From: Paracidovorax valerianellae
Lineage (GTDB): Bacteria > Pseudomonadota > Gammaproteobacteria > Burkholderiales > Burkholderiaceae_C
Assembly (NCBI RefSeq): GCF_900102625.1
Contig: NZ_FMZC01000004.1
Coordinates: 62,001-126,000, forward strand
Direction of reading: 5' to 3'
DNA length: 64,000 nucleotides
In this document: positions 63,312 to 64,000 of the stretch, one piece after another
Layout: each line of letters begins with the position of its first letter
Numbering within the stretch: the stretch's first letter is position 1
Notes under the pieces: generated by a model
Databases searched by the model: none
What the model was told of the DNA's origin: nothing
What the model saw: only the letters and a program-made list of their open reading frames with translations
Program-made: the position numbers and the translations under genes

Positions 63312-64000
63312 ATGTCTTTGAGCCGATTACTTCGCCTTTTCGGGGCCCTCGTGGTGCTGGCCACGATGCTGTTGGTCGGCCGCATCGCGACGACCGAGTA
63401 CCAATTGGTGCGCGCGTCGGCGGCGAGCGTCGAGGCCATCGATCAATTGCGCGCAGGGCTGCTGGCCGCCGAAATGGTGTCGCGCGAGCGAGGGCCCACC
63501 AACGGAGCGCTGGGCGGGGCATCGCCCCTGCCGGCTGAACTGCAGCAGGCGCTGGCCCAGGCGCGCACCCGCACCGATCGCGCGTTCGACGCGTTGCACG
63601 GCGTGCTGTCGGCGCGTGCGGGCGATGCCATGCGGGTTGATGCCGCGCGGCGCGTGGCCGCCGCCAAGCTCGCGCTGGCCACGGCCCGGTCGGCGGTGGA
63701 CGAGGTGGTGGCCCAGCCCAAGGCGGAACGCGCGCCCGAGTCGATCCGCTCGGCGGTCTACGGCATGGTGGCCATCGTGCCGCTGCTGGCGCCGGTCACC
63801 AGCAGCCTGGCCAATGCCGCGCGCCAGAACTACCCGGCCCTGGCCGACGACGTGCAGGTGGCGCGCCTGACGGCCGAACTGCGGGAGTTCGCGGGCCTGC
63901 TGGGCTCGCATTTCACGGCGGCGCTGGCGCGCCAGCAGCCGTTTTCGGCCGAAGAGCGCCGGGCCATCGAACAGACGCGCGGGCGCATCGCGCAGCTGCG
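63312..64000 (+). CDS. Membrane-bound sensor protein (N-terminal part; continues past window)
   Basis: The frame from ATG 63312 is open to the window end (~229 residues). A membrane helix is at ~8-24 (FGALVVLATMLLV). A mostly helical, Ala/Arg-rich periplasmic region follows, with RERGPTNGALG near residue 61, similar to the start of nitrate-sensing-like helical sensor domains. The second membrane helix and output domain are outside the window. It could be a chemoreceptor, histidine kinase or diguanylate cyclase. Confidence 0.75.
   Translation, partial: MSLSRLLRLFGALVVLATMLLVGRIATTEYQLVRASAASVEAIDQLRAGLLAAEMVSRERGPTNGALGGASPLPAELQQALAQARTRTDRAFDALHGVLSARAGDAMRVDAARRVAAAKLALATARSAVDEVVAQPKAERAPESIRSAVYGMVAIVPLLAPVTSSLANAARQNYPALADDVQVARLTAELREFAGLLGSHFTAALARQQPFSAEERRAIEQTRGRIAQL

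Overview
The window is a high-GC, gene-dense stretch of a betaproteobacterial chromosome. Gene content (PaoABCD, BktB thiolase, BigR sulfur locus, DUF4148 and DUF3297 proteins, RdgC) and a dispersed intergenic repeat of a kind I associate with Comamonadaceae suggest Acidovorax, Paracidovorax or a close relative. The assignment is inferred from family resemblance only. No rRNA, tRNA, CRISPR array, insertion sequence or prophage was recognised.

The most striking region is 34.58-35.28 kb, a gene-free stretch with five DnaA boxes. It holds two imperfect tandem copies of a ~218 bp unit, about 453-455 bp apart. Each unit carries a DnaA box, a 14-nt spacer, a run of CTA-type triplets (DnaA-trio) and an AT-rich tract. 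This is the layout of a replication-origin unwinding module, present twice in the same orientation. Two near-consensus parS sites lie at 1.58 and 4.79 kb beside mnmG, the gene that commonly neighbours parAB. Together they suggest an origin-proximal region.

Layout from left to right: mnmG (partial), an FMN reductase, a YkgJ/YeiW-like protein, a beta-class GST, tauABC on the minus strand, an old yellow enzyme, a NIPSNAP protein and an unknown two-gene cassette (1-9.3 kb). A two-component system is divergent from a CzcCBA heavy-metal RND pump (9.3-17.3 kb). Then come a chemoreceptor, a copper locus with copA divergent from copZ-cueR across two CueR-like promoters (17.5-22.3 kb), and an AlbA_2/Schlafen-type ATPase followed by AT-rich DNA (22.3-24.5 kb). 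Enoyl-CoA hydratase and bktB follow. An accessory block (26.7-29.3 kb) holds a Tae2-like amidase with its periplasmic partner, then a low-GC STM2901/DUF1493 cassette and a small exported protein.

From 29.3 to 34.5 kb lie an SpmAB-like fusion, a DUF6644/DUF6152 pair, rdgC, a Spy-like chaperone and pagL. After the origin-like region come a 1500-residue GGDEF-EAL sensor, DAHP synthase, an NlpC/P60 lipoprotein, a ClC channel and ssb (35.4-43.9 kb). Next are a DJ-1/PfpI protein, the BigR sulfur divergon, lactate permease, mnmA-nudJ and the complete paoABCD periplasmic aldehyde oxidase operon (44-56.6 kb). The last part holds small proteins, an SDR/HxlR divergent pair, chrA, an EamA exporter/LysR divergent pair, a GNAT protein and the start of a membrane sensor that runs off the end.

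Metal and oxidative-stress defence (Czc, Cop, Chr, OYE, GST, FMN reductase, PaoABC) is a recurrent theme. Coordinates come from reading the sequence and the translated frames; family names come from motif recognition, not from database searches.
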